This document shows, piece by piece, positions 40,993-50,675 of a stretch of 64,000 nt of DNA (positions are counted from its first letter, which is position 1; the number at the start of each line of letters is the position of its first letter). This DNA is from DATJGR01 sp963812255 (GTDB taxonomy: Bacteria; Pseudomonadota; Gammaproteobacteria; Pseudomonadales; Azotimanducaceae). The position numbers and the translations under genes are program-made. The DNA lies in contig CAWEUM010000005.1 in assembly GCA_963812255.1 (NCBI GenBank), positions 1,984,001-2,048,000 on the forward strand. The letters run 5' to 3'. The notes beneath the pieces were generated by a model. The model saw only the letters and a list, made by a program, of their open reading frames with translations. It ran no database searches and had not been told where the DNA came from.

Positions 40993-43521
40993 TCAGTGCG
41001 GCGAAAGCGAGGGCATGGTGCGTGCACGCAGCGACCACTCCGCGTGCTCCGACGCCGCCATCAGTGCAGCCGCCTGGCCCGGCCAGTCATCGCGCTCGAC
41101 GCGTCCGTGAAACGTCGGCAAGTGCGCCTCGACCCACGTGATTTCGGCGGCAGAGAGCCCCGCGAGCTGACCGAACTGGTAGATGCCGAGCTTGTTGAGC
41201 CCCCTTTCGAAGCCGTCGCCGATACCACGAATCTGCTGCAGTTCGTCCACGCGCTCGGGCGGCAGCTCGAACAATCCGCTCGGTTTCGACATTGCGAGTT
41301 CGGCATCGCTGCCATCCGGCTCCGGTTCGCGCTGTGCGATTGCCTTCAGCTCCCGCACCTGTGACGCGAGCCGTTCTTCGCTGGCACGCGCGTCATCGAG
41401 TTGCTGCTTCAGAACCACCAGCGACTTCTCGTTCAGTTCGCTCGACTTCACGGCCGCGTCCAGATCACGTTCATATTCTTCGACGGTCTTCGTCAATTCG
41501 CGGTTCTTCTCGATCTGCGCAACGAGGCGCTGCTCGATATGATCGGCGCGCCGGCCGGTCGACTCTGGGGGCACAACCGGCGCGGGCGGTTGATCGGAGA
41601 ACTTGCGCTCGAGCATCGCGATACGTTCGCCACGTTGCTTCAGCGTTGTCTGCAGCGACTCGTTCTGAGTCGTCATCGCGCTGAGTTGTGCGGCCAGTGT
41701 TTCGATCTGCCCGTTGCGTTCGAACAAGGCCGCGTCGCGTTGCTTGAGCAGCAACTCGAGCGGCGCGACGCGCGTGTGGAGGTCTCTCACTTGCTCGCGC
41801 AGTTCAACGAGTTCCGTGGTCTGTTCCTCGAGATCTGCTGCGACTTGCGCGCTCGAAGCGCGTTCGGCGTCGAGCGCCTGCTCGCGAGCGGCTCGTTCGG
41901 ACTGAAGTTCGCCCAGTTGCCGTTCGAGCACGGTGCGCTCGGTATCCGATTCTACGAGATCCAACTGCGCCGCCGACAATGTTTGCCGCAATGCCTCCAG
42001 GTTGGTCGCCGCTTCGGCACGCTGGCGCTGCTCGGCGTCGATACGCTGTTCCAATGCCGCGCGCTGTTCGTCCGCTTGCGCAATCCGCGCTTCCAGCGCG
42101 CCGCACGCGTCGGCCGATTCGCGGCGCATTTTGGCGAGCTCTCGCTCCAGGGCAGTGCGTTCACTCTCAACGGCGGCGCTGCGTGAATCCGATGCGTCGA
42201 GTTGCGCCTCCATCGCAGTCAGCCGTTGCGTGAGGGCCACCTGCCGCAATTCCTGCTCGGCTTGCGCGGCGTCACGGCGCCGCGCCTCCTCGGCGGCCGT
42301 TGCAGCGGCTTCGGCATTGCGCGCGCGCTGCGCGTCGAGCTCTTGCTCCAACGCGACGACTCGGGCCGCCTGCGCATCGCGCTCAGCGGCGACGCGCTCG
42401 AGCTCCGCATGGTGGCTGTCGACCTCTTCGCGCTCAAGTCGCAGTGCAGTTGCGAACTTTGCCGCATGCTGGGCCGAAGCGGCGTGCAGTTCCTCCGTCG
42501 CGACACGCTGTCGTTCGAGCTCCGCCTCGAGTGTCGCAACGCGGCGCCCGCGTTCGTCGGCCAATTGCGATTGCGCGGAGCGATCAGCGGCCAACGCGGT
42601 GAGCTGCATCGACAGATCGGCGATTCGGGCTTCGTTGCTTTGCGATGCCGTCAACAGCGACTCGTTCGTCGCGCGCTGTTGCTCGAGTTCGGCTTGACGC
42701 TCAGCTGCCTCGGACGCGTTCGCGGACAGTGCCGCATCGAGTTCTGCAAGCCGTGCGTCCCGTTCGGCGATCAGCGCATCTCGTTCGGCGATCAACGCAT
42801 CTCGGCCAGCAATCCCGGTCTCCCGCTGCGCAAGCAGCGTGTCCTTTTGCAAGAGCAGCGCGGTCTTGTCTGCGAGTGCCGCATCGTGCTGCGCAAGGGC
42901 CGCGTCGCGCGTCTTGATCGTCGCGACCAGCTTCGGAACGCGGGCCTGCCATTTCGCCGCCTCAGCGCTGATGCGCAGCATCTCGGTCTCGCGCGCGCTC
43001 AGATCCGCAGCAATGGCGTCGCGCTGCGCGGCCGCTTCGTCCACGCGCACCTTCTGTTCGGCAATTCGTCGTTCGCGCGCCGCAATATCGGAAGTCAGCG
43101 TTTCGATCTTCAGGCGCAGGTCTGCTTCAGTCTCGGTCACCGGCGCAACCGGCAGCGCGATGAATGCCGGAACCGCAGGTGCCGCCTCACCAGCCGTTTT
43201 CAACGCACGGATTTCGCCCCGCGCCACTTGCAACTCGCGGTCCTTTGCGAGTACTTCGATGTCCTTGCGTTTGGCGGCCGCTTCCAGCGTTGGAACCTTG
43301 GCCTTCCACTCCGTCAACTCGACAAACAGCGCGGCGATGCGCTGATCCTTGTGACGAACGTTGGTTTCCAGCGATGGGATCGATGTCTGTGCTTCGACGA
43401 GCGTCTTCATCAGCGCGGCCTCGCGGCTCTTCGCCTGGATGCGACGCAACATCCAGCCGCTCAGGAAGCTCGAGCATCCAAGGATCAATAGCGCCACAAT
43501 CTGGGCGAGCGAGAACGTCAA
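40993..43521 (-). CDS. Large membrane-anchored coiled-coil protein with C-terminal helix-hairpin-helix domain
   Basis: 842 residues. One N-terminal anchor (QIVALLILGCSSFLSGW) is followed by GWMLRRIQAKSREAAL, IPSLETNVRHKDQRIAALF and about 650 residues of heptad-rich coiled coil (Ala, Glu, Arg, Leu, Gln). Near 755-815 a helix-hairpin-helix domain appears: ELQQIRGIGDGFERGLNKLG, then FGQLAGLSAAEITWVEAHLP and RVERDDWPGQA. That tail is the same type attached to many bacterial fusion proteins and may bind nucleic acid or protein. N-terminal similarity to the 18656-20617 protein shows they are paralogues, but only this one keeps the tail. Role unknown; an envelope or nucleoid scaffold is a guess. Confidence 0.82.
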   Translation of the reverse strand: MTFSLAQIVALLILGCSSFLSGWMLRRIQAKSREAALMKTLVEAQTSIPSLETNVRHKDQRIAALFVELTEWKAKVPTLEAAAKRKDIEVLAKDRELQVARGEIRALKTAGEAAPAVPAFIALPVAPVTETEADLRLKIETLTSDIAARERRIAEQKVRVDEAAAQRDAIAADLSARETEMLRISAEAAKWQARVPKLVATIKTRDAALAQHDAALADKTALLLQKDTLLAQRETGIAGRDALIAERDALIAERDARLAELDAALSANASEAAERQAELEQQRATNESLLTASQSNEARIADLSMQLTALAADRSAQSQLADERGRRVATLEAELERQRVATEELHAASAQHAAKFATALRLEREEVDSHHAELERVAAERDAQAARVVALEQELDAQRARNAEAAATAAEEARRRDAAQAEQELRQVALTQRLTAMEAQLDASDSRSAAVESERTALERELAKMRRESADACGALEARIAQADEQRAALEQRIDAEQRQRAEAATNLEALRQTLSAAQLDLVESDTERTVLERQLGELQSERAAREQALDAERASSAQVAADLEEQTTELVELREQVRDLHTRVAPLELLLKQRDAALFERNGQIETLAAQLSAMTTQNESLQTTLKQRGERIAMLERKFSDQPPAPVVPPESTGRRADHIEQRLVAQIEKNRELTKTVEEYERDLDAAVKSSELNEKSLVVLKQQLDDARASEERLASQVRELKAIAQREPEPDGSDAELAMSKPSGLFELPPERVDELQQIRGIGDGFERGLNKLGIYQFGQLAGLSAAEITWVEAHLPTFHGRVERDDWPGQAAALMAASEHAEWSLRARTMPSLSPH
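42761..42802 (-). repeat. Two 21-bp tandem repeats coding for heptads in the coiled coil
   Basis: Units 42761-42781 and 42782-42802 differ at one base. On the minus strand each encodes the heptad ERDALIA/RDALIAE, and a third weaker copy follows. The perfect seven-codon period shows recent slippage or duplication within the coiled-coil gene. Confidence 0.7.
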
Positions 43522-43819
43522 GGCCGCCCCCCATTTTCATGCGACGACGTGAAACAATGGCCGTGCTGAGATATACGCATCGCAGTCCCTGTCGCAGTCC
43601 CAGTGCATCGACGGTGCGGGGGGATTCTTCAATGCCCCGCTAGCGCCCCGAACAGACGACGCCGCTGCAATCCTCACCATTTCGCGGCACAAATTCGGTT
43701 AGGCAGGTCTCATCGCGACATCTCAATTCTATGGCATACGGGTGGCCGGCGCGGGGGCGGACGCGCGCGTGTAGTATTGCCCCGCTGGGAGACTCCGTCC
43801 GGCGGGAAGCGAGGTGGCG
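43522..43819. other. 298-bp intergenic region without a supported gene
   Basis: This gap separates the divergent coiled-coil gene and gpsA and should hold both promoters. I see a short tandem repeat (CGCAGTCCC twice, 12 bp apart, near 43583-43604) and a GCGGGG/CCCCGC dyad near 43616-43641, but no credible open frame and no T-tract for a terminator. Confidence 0.4.
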
Positions 43820-44821
43820 ATGCAGCTAAGGGTCGCGGTCATGGGTGGCGGCTCGTGGGGGACGACGATCGCATCAATGGTGTCGCGCAATACGCCCACC
43901 GTTCTATGGGCGCGCGATCCGACAACCGTCGCCGAAATCAACGGGCAGCATACGAATCAGCGCTACCTCGGCGATGCGCGCCTATCCGCACGACTATCGG
44001 CCACAGCTGATCTGGAGGAAGCCGTTCGCGACGCCGACGTGATCGTAATGGGTATACCTTCACACGCCTTTCGGGCGACCTTGACCGACGTCGGATGCTG
44101 CATACGCCCATGGGTTCCAGTCATCAGTCTCACCAAAGGCCTGGAAGCCGGCAGTCAGGCGCGCATGACCCAAATCATCACCGAGGTGCTGCCGGGCCAT
44201 CCGCCCGGCGTGCTCACCGGGCCAAACCTTGCGCGTGAAATCATGGCTGGCGATGCGGCCGCCAGCGTATTGGCGATGGACGACGACACCATCGTGCGTC
44301 GCCTCAAGGAGCTGTTTCGGTCCGGTTTGTTCCGTGTCTACACCAATACCGACGTCATCGGCTGCGAACTCGGCGGCGTGCTGAAAAACGTCGTTGCGAT
44401 CGCCGCCGGCATGGGCGACGGACTGGGCGCCGGCGACAATACGCGTGCAGCCGTGATTACCCGCGGCCTCGCCGAAATCACGCGGCTCGGTACCGCGCTA
44501 GGCGGCAGAACCGACACCTTCGCGGGGCTCGCCGGCATGGGCGATCTGGTGGCAACCTGCACCAGCGTTCACAGCCGCAATCGATTTGTCGGAGAGCAAC
44601 TCGGCAAGGGTCTGCACCTGGATGAAATCGTCAGAAAGATGCACATGGTCGCAGAGGGCGTGAAGAGCGTACCCGCGGTCATCGCGCTGGCGGACGCCCA
44701 TGCCGTCGAGATGCCGATCGCACGCGAGGTGTACCGCGTGGTGCACGAGGGCGGTACCCCGCGTCAGGCGTTTAGAGGGCTGATCAGGCGCCAATCCGGC
44801 GACGAATCTGAGCCCGGCTGA
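43820..44821 (+). CDS. gpsA: Glycerol-3-phosphate dehydrogenase [NAD(P)+]
   Basis: 333 residues from ATG 43820 behind GAGG; a GTG six bases upstream is also in frame. VAVMGGGSWGTTIASMVS is the NAD(P)-binding loop (family form GxGxWGTA), SLTKGLE is the catalytic/phosphate region, LTGPNLAREI and CELGGVLKNVVAIAAGMGDGLG are strong GpsA signatures, and GLAGMGDLVATC closes the substrate site. It reduces dihydroxyacetone phosphate to sn-glycerol 3-phosphate for phospholipid synthesis. In the family Gly-Pro-Ser often replaces GPN; here GPN is kept. Confidence 0.95.
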   Translation: MQLRVAVMGGGSWGTTIASMVSRNTPTVLWARDPTTVAEINGQHTNQRYLGDARLSARLSATADLEEAVRDADVIVMGIPSHAFRATLTDVGCCIRPWVPVISLTKGLEAGSQARMTQIITEVLPGHPPGVLTGPNLAREIMAGDAAASVLAMDDDTIVRRLKELFRSGLFRVYTNTDVIGCELGGVLKNVVAIAAGMGDGLGAGDNTRAAVITRGLAEITRLGTALGGRTDTFAGLAGMGDLVATCTSVHSRNRFVGEQLGKGLHLDEIVRKMHMVAEGVKSVPAVIALADAHAVEMPIAREVYRVVHEGGTPRQAFRGLIRRQSGDESEPG

Positions 44822-44852
44822 CTCGGCCGTTGCAGTATGACTCCGCTGCGCG

Positions 44853-46232
44853 TCACGCCCGAAGGGTGTTCAGCGCCGCATCGAGCGTCTCTCGCACCTT
44901 GTAAACGAGTTCGTCGATCTGCTCCGTCGTGATGATCAGCGGCGGCGCGATGATCATAGACTCGTTGACGTGGCGCATCACGACGCCATGCGCAACCGCC
45001 AGGTCGCGGCAGATCTCGCCAGCGCGTCCCTTGGGCTGGTAGCGCGCCTTAGTTACTTTGTCGGCAACCAATTCAATCGCGCCGAGCAAGCCCAGTGTGC
45101 GCGCTTCACCGACCAACGGATGGTCCTCGAGCTCCTTCCAGCGCTTCGCGAGATGCGGTGCTGCGACATCGTGAACGTGTTCAACGACGCGCTCGTCACG
45201 CAGTAGCTCGATGTTGCGCACGGCGACCGCGGCGCATGTCGGATGTCCCGAGTAGGTAAAGCCGTGATTGAAGTCGCCGCCATCCGCGAGCACCTTCGCG
45301 ACGCGGTCCGCAACCATCACCCCGCCGATCGGCAGATAGCCCGACGACATGCCCTTGGCCATCACCAACAGGTCGGGTTCGAGACCGTAATATTCCGACG
45401 CAAACCAATGCCCTGTGCGACCGAATCCGGTGATCACTTCATCGACGACGAGCAGGATCGAATACTTCGCGCAGATGCGACGAACCTCCGGCCAATAGCT
45501 GGCCGGTGGAATGATGACACCGCCCGCGCCTTGAATCGGCTCGCCTATGAACGCGGCAACCCGGTCGGCACCGACTGACTCGATCCGTCGTTCGAGATCG
45601 CGGGCGCACTCGAGACCGAATTCCTCGGCGGACAGATTGCCCCGATAGTCGAAGTAATACGGCTGCGCGATGTGCTCGACGCCGGGGATCGGCAGACCGC
45701 CCTGTTCGTGCATGTAGGCCATGCCGCCGAGGCTCGCACCACCCATCGTGCTGCCGTGATAAGCATTCTGGCGGCTGATGATGACGGTTCGCCCGGGTCG
45801 ACCTGCGAGTTTCCAATAGTGGCGCACCATCCGAATGACGGTGTCGTTCGCTTCCGAACCGGAGCTTGTCAAAAAGACATGGTTGAGCTGAGGCGGCGTA
45901 ACCTCGGCGAGCAATTCGGTCAAGCGAATCGCTGGCGGATGCGCGCACTGAAAGAAGCTGTTGTAAAACGGCAGCTCACCCATCTGCCGACTGGCGGCAT
46001 CGATCAGTTCCCGGCGTCCATAGCCTAGGTTGACGCACCAAAGGCCCGACATACCATCGAGCAATTTGTGACCGGAGGCATCGTAGATATAGATGCCCTC
46101 GCCGCGCGTAATGACACGCGTGCCCTTCGCGGCGAGGGCCTTACTGTCGCTAAACGGGTGCAGGTAGTGCGCCGCGTCGGCGCGCTGCCAGTCTTCTAAC
46201 GAGCGGTGTTCAATCGATTGTTCTATCGCCAC
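44853..46232 (-). CDS. Class III aminotransferase, putrescine/omega-amino-acid:pyruvate type
   Basis: 459 residues. Fold-type I PLP signatures are TSSGSEANDTVIRM, QNAYHGSTMGGASLGG, DEVITGFGRTGHWFASE (Asp binds the PLP ring nitrogen) and the PLP lysine in VMAKGMSSGYLPIGG. The form matches SpuC-like putrescine:pyruvate and related omega-transaminases. It is 12 bp downstream of the gamma-glutamylpolyamine synthetase gene, inside a polyamine gene set, so putrescine or a derived aldehyde/amine is the probable substrate. Confidence 0.9.
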   Translation of the reverse strand: MAIEQSIEHRSLEDWQRADAAHYLHPFSDSKALAAKGTRVITRGEGIYIYDASGHKLLDGMSGLWCVNLGYGRRELIDAASRQMGELPFYNSFFQCAHPPAIRLTELLAEVTPPQLNHVFLTSSGSEANDTVIRMVRHYWKLAGRPGRTVIISRQNAYHGSTMGGASLGGMAYMHEQGGLPIPGVEHIAQPYYFDYRGNLSAEEFGLECARDLERRIESVGADRVAAFIGEPIQGAGGVIIPPASYWPEVRRICAKYSILLVVDEVITGFGRTGHWFASEYYGLEPDLLVMAKGMSSGYLPIGGVMVADRVAKVLADGGDFNHGFTYSGHPTCAAVAVRNIELLRDERVVEHVHDVAAPHLAKRWKELEDHPLVGEARTLGLLGAIELVADKVTKARYQPKGRAGEICRDLAVAHGVVMRHVNESMIIAPPLIITTEQIDELVYKVRETLDAALNTLRA

Positions 46233-46244
46233 TGTATGACTCCG

Positions 46245-47579
46245 TCAGACGTTCAAGAGCAAATGTTCCCGCTCCCAAGGGCTGATGACCTGGAAGTAGG
46301 TTTCATGCTCGACGCGCTTGATCGCGCAATACAATTTGACGAAGTCGTGGCCGAGGATGTCGTGCAGCGGCGTGCACGCTTCCATGAGATCGAGTGCCGC
46401 AAACAGGTCGCGTGCGAAGCTCTGCTCCGAGCGATAGGCGCTGCCCGTGGTCGGTTCGGTCGGCGTCAAACTCTCAACCATGCCCATATAGCCGCACGCC
46501 AACGACGCCGCGATGGCGAGGTACGGATTCACGTCGGCGCCGGGAATGCGATTCTCGATCCGTCGGTTCTCCGGATTGGCATTCGGCACGCGCAAACCCA
46601 CGGTGCGGTTGTCGTAACCCCATTTCACGTTGATCGGCGCTGCCAGATGACGCGTAAAGCGTCGATACGAATTCACGTACGGGCCGAAGATAACCAGCGC
46701 ATTCGGAACATAACGCTGCAATCCGCCGATGAATGACCGGAACAGCGGGCTATCCGCTCCATCCGGCATGACGAACAGATTCTGACCCGTCTGCGCGTCG
46801 ATGATGCTCTGATGCAGGTGCAATGCGCTGCCGGGCTCGCCGCCCATCGGCTTGGCCATGAACGTCGCGTACATGCCATGCTTGAACGCCGCTTCTCGCG
46901 CGATTCGCTTGAACAGGAACACCTGGTCCGCGAGTTCCAGCGGATCGCCATGCAGGAAATTGACCTCGAGTTGGCCGGCGCCGTCTTCATGCGACAGCGA
47001 ATCGGCATCGACCTCCATCGCCTCGCAATAGTCGTAGATATCCTCGATGACCGGATCGAACTCGTTGACCGCATCGATGCTGTACGAGCGGCCGGCTCCT
47101 TCTTTGCGGCCAGCCCGCCCGACAGGCGCTTCCAGCGGATAGTCGGGATCTTTGTTCTGCTGGACGAGGTAGAACTCCACCTCCGGCGCAATGATCGGCT
47201 TCCAGGCCTTGTCCGCATACATTTTCAGGATGCGTTTGAGCACCTGTCGCGGCGCGTGGTCCAGCGGCACCATGTCCTGGCGATAGCAGTCGACGATGAC
47301 GCTCGCCGTCGGCTCGCTTGCCCACGGCACCGAGCGCATCGTTGCGAAATCCGGAACCAGCAGCAGATCAGGATCGATCTCGAAGCGGTCACCTTCGACC
47401 GCTCCGTAGTCGCCGGTAATACCCTGAATGAAGATCGATTCCGGGATCCGCAGATTATGTTTGAGGAATTTCTTTGCCGGAAAGAACTTGCCGCGGGCGA
47501 CACCGGCAATGTCGGGAACGATCGCCTCGACTTCGTCGATCTTGTGCTCGAGCAGCCATTTCTGGGCGTCGCTAGACAT
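46245..47579 (-). CDS. Gamma-glutamylpolyamine synthetase (glutamine synthetase family)
   Basis: 444 residues from ATG 47579. Glutamine-synthetase-fold motifs are APEVEFYLVQ (metal Glu), EDGAGQLEVNFLHGD, FMAKPMGGEPGSALHLHQS (ATP/metal), and NRRIENRIPGADVNPYLA in the C-terminal active site. The shortened N-terminal domain and the flanking genes identify the PuuA/SpuI-type branch, which ligates glutamate to putrescine or another polyamine with ATP. It is divergent from the FAD oxidase that would act next, across a dyad-containing gap, and it is followed by the aminotransferase. Confidence 0.9.
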   Translation of the reverse strand: MSSDAQKWLLEHKIDEVEAIVPDIAGVARGKFFPAKKFLKHNLRIPESIFIQGITGDYGAVEGDRFEIDPDLLLVPDFATMRSVPWASEPTASVIVDCYRQDMVPLDHAPRQVLKRILKMYADKAWKPIIAPEVEFYLVQQNKDPDYPLEAPVGRAGRKEGAGRSYSIDAVNEFDPVIEDIYDYCEAMEVDADSLSHEDGAGQLEVNFLHGDPLELADQVFLFKRIAREAAFKHGMYATFMAKPMGGEPGSALHLHQSIIDAQTGQNLFVMPDGADSPLFRSFIGGLQRYVPNALVIFGPYVNSYRRFTRHLAAPINVKWGYDNRTVGLRVPNANPENRRIENRIPGADVNPYLAIAASLACGYMGMVESLTPTEPTTGSAYRSEQSFARDLFAALDLMEACTPLHDILGHDFVKLYCAIKRVEHETYFQVISPWEREHLLLNV

Positions 47580-47597
47580 AACGTGCCAACAGTTCAG

Positions 47598-47616
47598 GTA
47601 GACCACAGCAGTCTAC
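47598..47616. promoter_or_regulatory. Inverted repeat in the divergent gap of the polyamine genes
   Basis: GTAGAC (47598-47603) and GTCTAC (47611-47616) are perfect inverted arms 7 nt apart, a 19-bp dyad that begins 19 bp upstream of the synthetase start and 67 bp before the oxidase start. It is placed to control both genes; no regulator gene for it is in the window. Confidence 0.4.
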
Positions 47617-47682
47617 AGGGGAACGGCATTGACCCCAACGAGGCCCACCGCAACACTTCCCGCTGGCCAACGAGAACGCTAG

Positions 47683-48957
47683 ATGGATCCGAATTCGTAC
47701 TATGCGGCGACGGCCCGTTCATTGCCGGAACAGGCGCCACTCGGCGCTGAGTCGGTGCGGGCCGACGTGTGCATCATAGGCGCAGGCTTCACCGGACTGT
47801 CCGCGGCTCTGCATCTGGCGCGCGCGGGTCGAAGTGTCGTGGTGCTGGAGTGCCAACGTATCGGCTGGGGTGCATCTGGACGCAACGGCGGGCAACTCTA
47901 TGGCGGCCAGCGCCAAGACGTCGACTGGTTGGAGGCTCGGCTCGGTCCTGACCGCGCACGTCGATTGTGGGAACTCGGCGAGGCGGCAAAGCGCCTCGTC
48001 AAGCAGTTGATCGCGGATCTCGAGATCGACTGCGATCTGGCCCCGGGGATCGCCGCGGTTGCTCACAAGCCGCGCTATGTTGCGCAATACCACGCGCTCG
48101 CCGACAAACTGATATCTCGATACGGGCGCCAGTCGATCGAAAAGCTTGATGCGCGCCAGGTCCGTAGTCTGCTTGGCACCGATGCGTACTACGGCGGCTA
48201 CGTCGACTGGGACGCTGCACACCTGCACCCGCTCAATCTCGCACTGGGCATTGCGCGCCGCTGCATCGAACTTGGCGTACGCATTTACGAAGACACCCGC
48301 GCAGTCAGCTTCACCGATGAAGGCGTTGTTACCGTGCGCACCGCCGCCGATGGCACAGCGACCAGTGAGCACCTGATCCTGGCCGCCAATGGACATCTCG
48401 ACAACCTGGCCCCGAAGCTGGCGGGCAGGATCATGCCGATCAACAACTTCATCATCGCAACCGAACCGCTCGATGAAAGCACGGCAAACCAAATCAATCC
48501 GCGGCGCATTGCAGCAGGCGACTCACGCTTCGTCATCAACTACTTTCGTATGTCGGGTGACCGACGCTTGCTGTTCGGCGGCGGTGAGAACTACCGTCGT
48601 CATTTTCCGCGAGACATCGCCGGATTCGTCAGACCATACATGCTGAAGATCTACCCGCAACTCGAACGAACGCGGATCGACTACGCGTGGGGAGGAACCC
48701 TGGCGATTACGCTGAACCGAATGCCTCATTTCGGTCGGTTGAGTCCGAAGGTGTATTTCGCGCACGGCTACTCCGGTCAGGGTGTTGCGTTGGCGCATCT
48801 CGCCGGGCAGTTACTCGCCGAAACGATCGGAGGCGATCCAGAACGCCTTGAGGCGTTCGCGATTCTGCCGACGAGACGATTCCCGGGCGGACGCTGGCTG
48901 CGCTGGCCGGGAATGGTGCTGGGTATGCTCTACTTCGCAATGCGGGATCGGCTCTGA
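47683..48957 (+). CDS. Gamma-glutamylputrescine oxidase-like FAD oxidoreductase (DAO family)
   Basis: 424 residues. The dinucleotide-binding segment CIIGAGFTGLSAALHLARAG and the PuuB-type block IGWGASGRNGGQLYGGQ identify the DAO/PuuB family. PINNFIIATEPL and GGENYRRHF are later substrate-domain blocks, and HGYSGQGVALAHLAGQL is the C-terminal FAD contact. It would oxidise gamma-glutamylputrescine to the aldehyde. It is divergent from the synthetase gene and converges on the ABC importer genes. Confidence 0.9.
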   Translation: MDPNSYYAATARSLPEQAPLGAESVRADVCIIGAGFTGLSAALHLARAGRSVVVLECQRIGWGASGRNGGQLYGGQRQDVDWLEARLGPDRARRLWELGEAAKRLVKQLIADLEIDCDLAPGIAAVAHKPRYVAQYHALADKLISRYGRQSIEKLDARQVRSLLGTDAYYGGYVDWDAAHLHPLNLALGIARRCIELGVRIYEDTRAVSFTDEGVVTVRTAADGTATSEHLILAANGHLDNLAPKLAGRIMPINNFIIATEPLDESTANQINPRRIAAGDSRFVINYFRMSGDRRLLFGGGENYRRHFPRDIAGFVRPYMLKIYPQLERTRIDYAWGGTLAITLNRMPHFGRLSPKVYFAHGYSGQGVALAHLAGQLLAETIGGDPERLEAFAILPTRRFPGGRWLRWPGMVLGMLYFAMRDRL

Positions 48958-48981
48958 TCAGCATGTGCGGACCCGACTACA

Positions 48982-49782
48982 CTATTGCACAGGCGCTTTC
49001 GGTCCCCGCCTCGCAATCGCGATCGACGCAATGATGCCGACGCTGATCGCAGCGATGAACAGCGTCGCCAACGCATTGATTTCCGGCGACAGTCCACGTC
49101 GAACCATGGAAAACACGACCATTGGCAGCGTGTTCGAGCCAGGGCCGGAAACGAAGCTCGAGATAACCAGGTCGTCCAACGACATCGTGAAGGCGAGCAA
49201 CCAGCCACTGATCAGCGCCGGCGCAATCAGCGGCAGCGTGATGAGGAGGTAGACCCGCCACGGTGGCGCGCCGAGATCAAGCGCCGCCTCCTCGAGCGAA
49301 CGATCGAACGTCGACAGTCGTGCCTGCACGAGCACAGCGACGAACGCGAGCGAGAACGTGATGTGGGCGATCGTGATCGTCGTGATGCCACGCTCGGCGG
49401 GCCAGCCAAACAGCGATTCCGATGCGACGAACAACAGCAGCAGCGACAACCCGGTGATCACTTCGGGCATCACCAGCGGCGCTGCGACTAATCCGGTGAA
49501 GACCGTGCGGCCGCGAAATTTCGTGTAGCGCACCAGTGCGAACGCGGCCAGGGCGCCGAGAACGACCGACACGGTCGCGTTCATCGTCGCGATCCGCAGA
49601 CTCAGATAAGCCGCATCGATGATCTGATGATCTTCGAGCAACGCACCGTACCAATGGGTCGAGAAACCCTTCCAGACCGTCACCCTCGGGCTTGCGTTGA
49701 ACGAATAGACGACGAGCGCAACGATCGGCAGATACAGAAACGCGAACGCCAATGCGACCGTGGTGTAGAGACGTACCCTCAT
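48982..49782 (-). CDS. Polyamine ABC transporter permease, PotC/PotI-like
   Basis: 266 residues with six membrane helices. The EAA loop that contacts the ATPase is EEAALDLGAPPWRVYLLITLPLIAP (around residue 175). ATG 49782 overlaps the end of the PotB-like gene (ATGA), excluding the longer frame. It forms the inner-membrane channel with the PotB-like partner. Last gene of the importer operon. Confidence 0.93.
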   Translation of the reverse strand: MRVRLYTTVALAFAFLYLPIVALVVYSFNASPRVTVWKGFSTHWYGALLEDHQIIDAAYLSLRIATMNATVSVVLGALAAFALVRYTKFRGRTVFTGLVAAPLVMPEVITGLSLLLLFVASESLFGWPAERGITTITIAHITFSLAFVAVLVQARLSTFDRSLEEAALDLGAPPWRVYLLITLPLIAPALISGWLLAFTMSLDDLVISSFVSGPGSNTLPMVVFSMVRRGLSPEINALATLFIAAISVGIIASIAIARRGPKAPVQ

Positions 49783-50675
49783 CGTCCTTCGGCCCGCGCC
49801 TGATATCTCTGAAACAAGACGATCGGCACGACCAGGAAAACGAGCATCGCGATCGCAACCGCGCTCGCCACCGGCCAATCGCGATTCGCGAAGAACTCGT
49901 TCCATAGAACGCGCCCGATCATGGCCGCATTCGGCCCGCCGAGCATTTCGGGGATGACGAACTCACCTACTGCCGGGATGAACACCAGGCCGCAACCGGC
50001 GATGATCCCCGGCAACGACAGCGGTAACGTCACCGCAACGAACACACGCCATGGTGGTGCCCCGAGATCCGCTGCCGCTTCGTTGAGCGTCAGGTCGAGC
50101 CGCTCGAGCGCCGCGTACAGCGGCAGCACCATGAACGGCAGATACGAGTAGACGATGCCGAGATAAATCGCGAAGTCGGTGTACAGAATCTGAACGGGTT
50201 TGTCGACGATGCCAAAATACATCAGCAGCGCATTCAATGGACCGTTGCCCTGCAACAGCACTTTCCAGGCGTACACGCGGATCAGGAACGACGTCCAGAA
50301 CGGCAGAATCACCATCATCAGCATCGTGTTGCGCCATGTCGGCGACGCCCGTGCGATGCCGTACGACATCGGGTAGCCAATCAGCAACGCGATCAAGGTC
50401 GAGACGAACGCGGTTTTGACCGACTTCAGATACGCATCTTTGTAAAAGGGATCTTCCACCAGAAACGCGTAGTTTTCGGCATTTGCTTTCACCTCGACCT
50501 GACCGTCCGCGTTGGTCTCCCACAGCGGTCCGTATGGTGGCTGCGCAAGCACCGGCTCCGACAGAGAGATCTTCAGCACCAGGATGAACGGAACCAGGAA
50601 GAACAGCGTCAGCCAGGCATAAGGCGCACCGACCACGAACCGTCGACCCCACGAGGCGCGATCGCCGTTAGCCAA
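49779..50675 (-). CDS. Polyamine ABC transporter permease, PotB/PotH-like
   Basis: 298 residues with six helices and a long first periplasmic loop (about residues 35-75), as in PotH. The EAA motif is NEAAADLGAPPWRVFVAVTLPLSLP, and VFIPAVGEFVIPEMLGG is a PotB/PotH hallmark. It overlaps the ATPase gene by 8 bp and the PotC-like gene by 4 bp, so the four importer genes are translated as one unit. Confidence 0.93.
   Translation of the reverse strand: MANGDRASWGRRFVVGAPYAWLTLFFLVPFILVLKISLSEPVLAQPPYGPLWETNADGQVEVKANAENYAFLVEDPFYKDAYLKSVKTAFVSTLIALLIGYPMSYGIARASPTWRNTMLMMVILPFWTSFLIRVYAWKVLLQGNGPLNALLMYFGIVDKPVQILYTDFAIYLGIVYSYLPFMVLPLYAALERLDLTLNEAAADLGAPPWRVFVAVTLPLSLPGIIAGCGLVFIPAVGEFVIPEMLGGPNAAMIGRVLWNEFFANRDWPVASAVAIAMLVFLVVPIVLFQRYQARAEGR

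Noticed and set aside
43583..43604. CRISPR-like or regulatory short repeat (CGCAGTCCC twice)
   Set aside because: Only two copies with no spacers of equal length and no cas genes; most likely chance.
43616..43641. GCGGGG/CCCCGC dyad as an intrinsic terminator between the coiled-coil gene and gpsA
   Set aside because: Both neighbouring genes point away from it and no T-run follows, so there is nothing for it to terminate.
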